6,934 nucleotides of DNA, from NCBI GenBank assembly GCA_030593665.1, contig JAUVGS010000113.1:1-6934 (forward strand), given 5' to 3'. Below the pieces are notes generated by a model. That model did not search any database and had not been told where the DNA came from. It worked only from the letters and a program-made list of their open reading frames with translations. Position 1 is the stretch's first letter. Every line of letters begins with the position of its first letter. The DNA is from Chitinivibrionales bacterium (GTDB lineage Bacteria; Fibrobacterota; Chitinivibrionia; Chitinivibrionales; JANQEN01). The position numbers and the translations under genes are program-made. This document shows positions 3,373-6,934 of this stretch, piece after piece.

Positions 3373-6300
3373 ATGAAATCCTTTGCCCTGCCCTTTACCT
3401 TTCTTCTATTCCTGTGCAATAGCGTATTTGCCTCAGAGGAGTATTTCCTGTACTGGAAAACAGATACGGATTATGGTAGTACGGATGATGTGCCCATCCG
3501 GCTTGCCGCAGTTAATCCCTCGCCCAAAATTACCGATCCCTGGTTGCAGGAGCAGTTTCCCGAAGCCGGATCTGATGGTTATGTAATAGTTGACAATGCA
3601 GCGAGTGCGGAAATGGTGTTGGCTCAGGCAGCAGTTGAGAAACCGGAGACAACGGGGAAATCCCGGGTTGAAAATGATACTCCTGATTCGAGATCAACCC
3701 TTGATACCATTACCCTTCACAGGCGCGCTCTGCAGAATTACGGCGGCACTTCAACCGGATTTGACGGCGGCAGAAGCGGACGGTGGGCGCGACCCAACAA
3801 CAATTGCTCAGAAACGATGTGTTATGATTTTATAGAGGACAGCCTTCCGTCAGGCGCTATCATTAATAGTGCGAAATTTAGATTTTATATGAACAATAAT
3901 CAGCTCTGGTCAAGTACGTCAACTTTTTACCTCTATGAACAGAATAAGGGGTCTTACAGTGCAACTGCCGAGTATGATACCTACGCGGCGTCGGCATGGG
4001 ATGTTTCTCTCGGGACGATTGACCTTTCAAGTTCGAGTACGAATAATCAGTGGTATGAAATCACCTCGCAGGCACTCGCCGACACCATTCAGTCCTGGGT
4101 TAATAGTACCAACACTAATGATGGATTTATTCTCGCTGGAAGTGTGAGCTTAAATGAATACTATTTTGAATTCAGCTCCGCCCAGATGATTATTGACTAC
4201 ACCTCCAACAGCGCCCCCACCGACATAACCCTATCCTCATCCTCCGTCAACGAAAATGCCGCTGTCGCAACTACCGTAGGTGCTCTTACTACCACCGATT
4301 CAGATGTCGGAGACTCCCACACCTACACCCTCGTTTCGGGAACCGGAGACACCGACAACGGTAAATTTCAGATATCCACCGCAAATCTCCAGACAAACTA
4401 TGTATTTGACTATGAGATGAAATCAAGTTACAGTGTTCGTATTAAAACGGATGACGGTAATGGCGGAACTTATGAAGAGGCTTTTACCATTACAATCAGC
4501 GATATCAATGACGCGCCGGTAGCGGGAAGCGGCAACTGTCTCAAGTTTGACGGACCCAGCGGTTCCGGCGGCAGTGATGCATATATCATGGTACCCTACA
4601 GCGCGTCTCTTGCACCGGCCTCTGCCGTCTCTGTTGAAGCCCTGGTATATTATGCGGACAGGAACATCGCCATAGATGAGGCGTTTGTAAGCAAGATGGA
4701 AGCGGGCGGCTACTCAATCGGAATCTCTGACGATGGTGACGACAGCCTCTACGCTTGTGCGTACCGTAATAGCGCCTATGGTGGCGCCACCTATCCACTG
4801 AGTAAAATCAGCGGCGGCCTGCACCATGTGGCAATGACCTTTGACGGCCGGTATGTCAAACTGTATCTTGACGGTACCCTTATCGCTACTGATGACGCCG
4901 GAGGCAGCTATTCAATAACCTATTCTGAGAGCAATGCCCTGATAATAGGCGCTGAAGCCGGAACCGGAGAAACTTCCACAATGTGGTTCTCGACCGCATA
5001 TATTGACGAAGTGCGGGTATGGGATGACGCACGGACCGCGTCTGAAATTGATGATAACAGGTATACCGCTCTGGTTGGTACCGAATCAAATCTGGTAGGA
5101 TACTGGCGTTTGGACAAATCCAGCGGCACTGCCGTGCCTGACTATTCCGGAGACGGTAATCACGGCGAAACTAAGAATATGGAGGATGGGGACTGGACAA
5201 CCTCAACCGCATGGCGGGATAGAACTACTACAACTGGTATCGATCTGATACACAGCGGCGGGTATGACCCCGATGGTGACGCGATTACTCTGTCGCAGTC
5301 GGTAGCCCCCAGTCCGGATGGTTCACTTGCGTTTAACAATACCAATAAAACAGTAACTTTTACATCGGTTTCCACCGGCGTTAAAACCTATACCTATAAA
5401 ATCGAGGATGCCGGTCTATCCGATACGTATGCCATGAGTGTGACCGTCAGCGATGAGAGTATGGAACTTATACCATTGACAATAGAGAACGACATCGGCA
5501 CAGGTATCGGTGATACCTGTATTATATCAACTGATAACTGGAAGATTATTTTCGATGAAGACAACGGCGCCGGTATCAAATGGATCTCCGATGAGTCAAG
5601 CGCATTTCGCGGCGATAACCAATTGAGCACCAACCTGTTCTATATCGTAGCTGACGGCTTTAACAGTTACAGCGCCACGGGAACCCTGACGCTGCTGGAG
5701 AGCAGCAGCCTGCTCTGTCGTCTGCGTCAGTCTTTCTCCCTCAATGCACATCCGTGGGAAGTTGAGTATACCGTGTATGGCACCGGCAGGGCATTTATCC
5801 GGGTTGAAACCGGCGCGCTCTATACAAAGTATGATCCGGGCGGCGGCATAGATTTTCGTATTGAGAGCAACAGCGCCTCTAATAAGGCCTATTACAGTGA
5901 AAGCGCTACAATAAACCAGACTAATTATATTCTTCGTGCGGACAGCGGGTCAGGCAGGTTTGATATCCTGCTGGCTCTGTATGAGGACTGGTCGCAGGCA
6001 AGTGATACGGTCACCGGAGGGAGTACCTGGCTCGGTATAACCGACGACGACTGGCAGCTTGACTCCACCAACAAACAATCCTGGGAATTTATGCTCGACT
6101 TTGGTCATAAACTCTGGAACAGCAATACGGCAGTTGGTAAATATGCCAATGACTACCGCGCTCCGGACAGCCTCTCATTTATTATCGGCACTGTTGGCAT
6201 GGAGAAAGACTGGGAAGCGGGACTGGTGGGCCACTGGCCGCTTGACGAGGCCTCTTCCGGCAGCGCAAACGGCGCAACCGCGTATGATTTCTCAGACGCT

Positions 6301-6934
6301 GGCAGCCCTCATAACGGTACCGTATCATCGACAACCTGTACCTGGACAGACGGCAAATGGAACGGCGGGCTTCTTTTTGATGGTAATGATAAGGTCACAG
6401 TAAGCCACAACACGCAATTCAGCACCGGGGTGTTTACCCTGATGATGTGGATAAAGCCAACTTCGGTTATTACCGCAAGCACCGTGCTGTTCAGTAAATG
6501 GGCATCCAGCGAGGGCTTTAAACTGGCCGGTGACGCAGGCAATAATCTCGCACTGACCCTTGACGGTACTACAATCTCCGGTTCAAGCGGGCCGGGTACC
6601 GATACAGTGCATGTTGCTGCAACTTATCATACACACAGCGGCAGGCTTAAGCTGTATATAAACGGCGAACCTGTGAAATATGTGGTAAATCAGTACGCGC
6701 TCACCGCCAATACGGAAGATGTGGTGATCGGAAACGGGTTCAGCGGCGTTATCGATGATGTACGGTTCTATAATACCGAAATATCGGAAGAGACCATAAA
6801 AGCCATTTATCTGAACGGGTACCGTTCCAATGAAGGCATGTATATGCTCAGGGCAGATAACAACAGCACCATTCATTTTAAAATTGACGGTACGAGTTCT
6901 GTCCCCGTACAATTTCCCATATTCCGGATTAACA
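3373..6934 (+). CDS. Giant mosaic surface protein: signal peptide, DNRLRE-like, cadherin-like and two LamG domains; 3' partial
   Basis: The frame is open from the ATG at 3373 to the window edge: 1187 codons with no stop. Residues 1-20 form a signal peptide (MK, a hydrophobic core, likely cleavage after SVFA), which fixes the start although no Shine-Dalgarno is visible. About 112-277 is DNRLRE-like, ending in SWVNSTNTNDGF and FSSAQMIIDY. About 281-382 is cadherin-like, with VNENAAV at 292-298 and the linker DINDAP at 377-382. LamG-1 is about 387-617: LKFDG at 390-394, HHVAMTFDG at 484-492, IDEVRVW at 544-550, GYWRLD at 576-581. About 618-695 is an Ig/cadherin-like repeat (YDPDGDAITL). About 697-945 matches no domain I know. 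LamG-2 is about 951-1148: GHWPLDE at 953-959, LLFDG at 1000-1004, LKLYINGEP at 1092-1100, IDDVRFYN at 1127-1134. LamG and cadherin domains commonly bind carbohydrate or mediate adhesion, so an adhesin or extracellular polymer-binding role is inferred. A catalytic role is neither shown nor excluded. Confidence 0.9.
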   Translation, partial: MKSFALPFTFLLFLCNSVFASEEYFLYWKTDTDYGSTDDVPIRLAAVNPSPKITDPWLQEQFPEAGSDGYVIVDNAASAEMVLAQAAVEKPETTGKSRVENDTPDSRSTLDTITLHRRALQNYGGTSTGFDGGRSGRWARPNNNCSETMCYDFIEDSLPSGAIINSAKFRFYMNNNQLWSSTSTFYLYEQNKGSYSATAEYDTYAASAWDVSLGTIDLSSSSTNNQWYEITSQALADTIQSWVNSTNTNDGFILAGSVSLNEYYFEFSSAQMIIDYTSNSAPTDITLSSSSVNENAAVATTVGALTTTDSDVGDSHTYTLVSGTGDTDNGKFQISTANLQTNYVFDYEMKSSYSVRIKTDDGNGGTYEEAFTITISDINDAPVAGSGNCLKFDGPSGSGGSDAYIMVPYSASLAPASAVSVEALVYYADRNIAIDEAFVSKMEAGGYSIGISDDGDDSLYACAYRNSAYGGATYPLSKISGGLHHVAMTFDGRYVKLYLDGTLIATDDAGGSYSITYSESNALIIGAEAGTGETSTMWFSTAYIDEVRVWDDARTASEIDDNRYTALVGTESNLVGYWRLDKSSGTAVPDYSGDGNHGETKNMEDGDWTTSTAWRDRTTTTGIDLIHSGGYDPDGDAITLSQSVAPSPDGSLAFNNTNKTVTFTSVSTGVKTYTYKIEDAGLSDTYAMSVTVSDESMELIPLTIENDIGTGIGDTCIISTDNWKIIFDEDNGAGIKWISDESSAFRGDNQLSTNLFYIVADGFNSYSATGTLTLLESSSLLCRLRQSFSLNAHPWEVEYTVYGTGRAFIRVETGALYTKYDPGGGIDFRIESNSASNKAYYSESATINQTNYILRADSGSGRFDILLALYEDWSQASDTVTGGSTWLGITDDDWQLDSTNKQSWEFMLDFGHKLWNSNTAVGKYANDYRAPDSLSFIIGTVGMEKDWEAGLVGHWPLDEASSGSANGATAYDFSDAGSPHNGTVSSTTCTWTDGKWNGGLLFDGNDKVTVSHNTQFSTGVFTLMMWIKPTSVITASTVLFSKWASSEGFKLAGDAGNNLALTLDGTTISGSSGPGTDTVHVAATYHTHSGRLKLYINGEPVKYVVNQYALTANTEDVVIGNGFSGVIDDVRFYNTEISEETIKAIYLNGYRSNEGMYMLRADNNSTIHFKIDGTSSVPVQFPIFRIN

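Noticed and set aside
3383..6912. Short frames on both strands inside the giant surface-protein gene, such as 3590-3835 plus, 4586-4798 minus and 6583-6912 minus
   Set aside because: All lie inside one uninterrupted 1187-codon frame with a signal peptide and recognisable domains. None has a motif or start signal of its own.

Overview
The window is a stretch of bacterial DNA with two very different textures. Both ends carry parts of long exported beta-rich proteins with moderate GC. The first is the last 142 codons of a protein ending in a FlgD-like/type-A sorting-like domain (1-429). The last is the first 1187 codons of a giant mosaic surface protein (3373 to the window edge) with a signal peptide, a DNRLRE-like domain, a cadherin-like domain and two LamG domains. 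Between them lies about 2.9 kb of AT-rich accessory DNA with many repeats.

The C-terminal FlgD-like tail, the LamG/cadherin mosaic, the Rpn-type nuclease and the VapC-like PIN toxin suggest an uncultured or environmental Gram-negative bacterium with an elaborate surface. Omnitrophota, the FCB group and related candidate phyla are plausible. The sequence contains no ribosomal or core gene, so the phylum cannot be fixed.

Layout: (1) 1-429, + strand, C-terminus of a secreted protein. (2) 430-695, non-coding low-complexity DNA: a GGATATT heptamer run, a long CTTCCTC/GAGGAAG inverted repeat and short AAATC-type repeats. (3) 696-1348, - strand, a two-gene toxin-antitoxin-like module: a PIN-domain toxin followed two bases later by a 59-residue partner with its own Shine-Dalgarno sequence. 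An identical 17-bp direct repeat lies on each side of it (639-655 and 1420-1436). (4) 1514-3006, a 318-residue Rpn-family PD-(D/E)XK nuclease/putative transposase between two diverged copies of a ~95-bp direct repeat. The left copy is split from its AATC-rich tail by a ~150-bp MITE-like palindromic element (about 1609-1760). The right copy lacks this insert and so represents the empty site. (5) 3097-3306, a near-consensus extended -10 sigma70 promoter, a second extended -10 box, then another MITE-like inverted-repeat element (3176-3306) with a 20-bp perfect palindrome at its core. (6) 3373-6934, the giant surface protein, still open at the right edge.

The two surface-protein genes are probably the resident DNA. 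The TA-like pair, the Rpn gene and the palindromic elements look like successive small insertions into the gap between them. The best leads are the filled/empty site comparison, the direct-repeat-flanked Rpn cassette, the inverted-repeat element in the leader of the giant gene, and an unassigned ~250-residue domain inside the giant protein.
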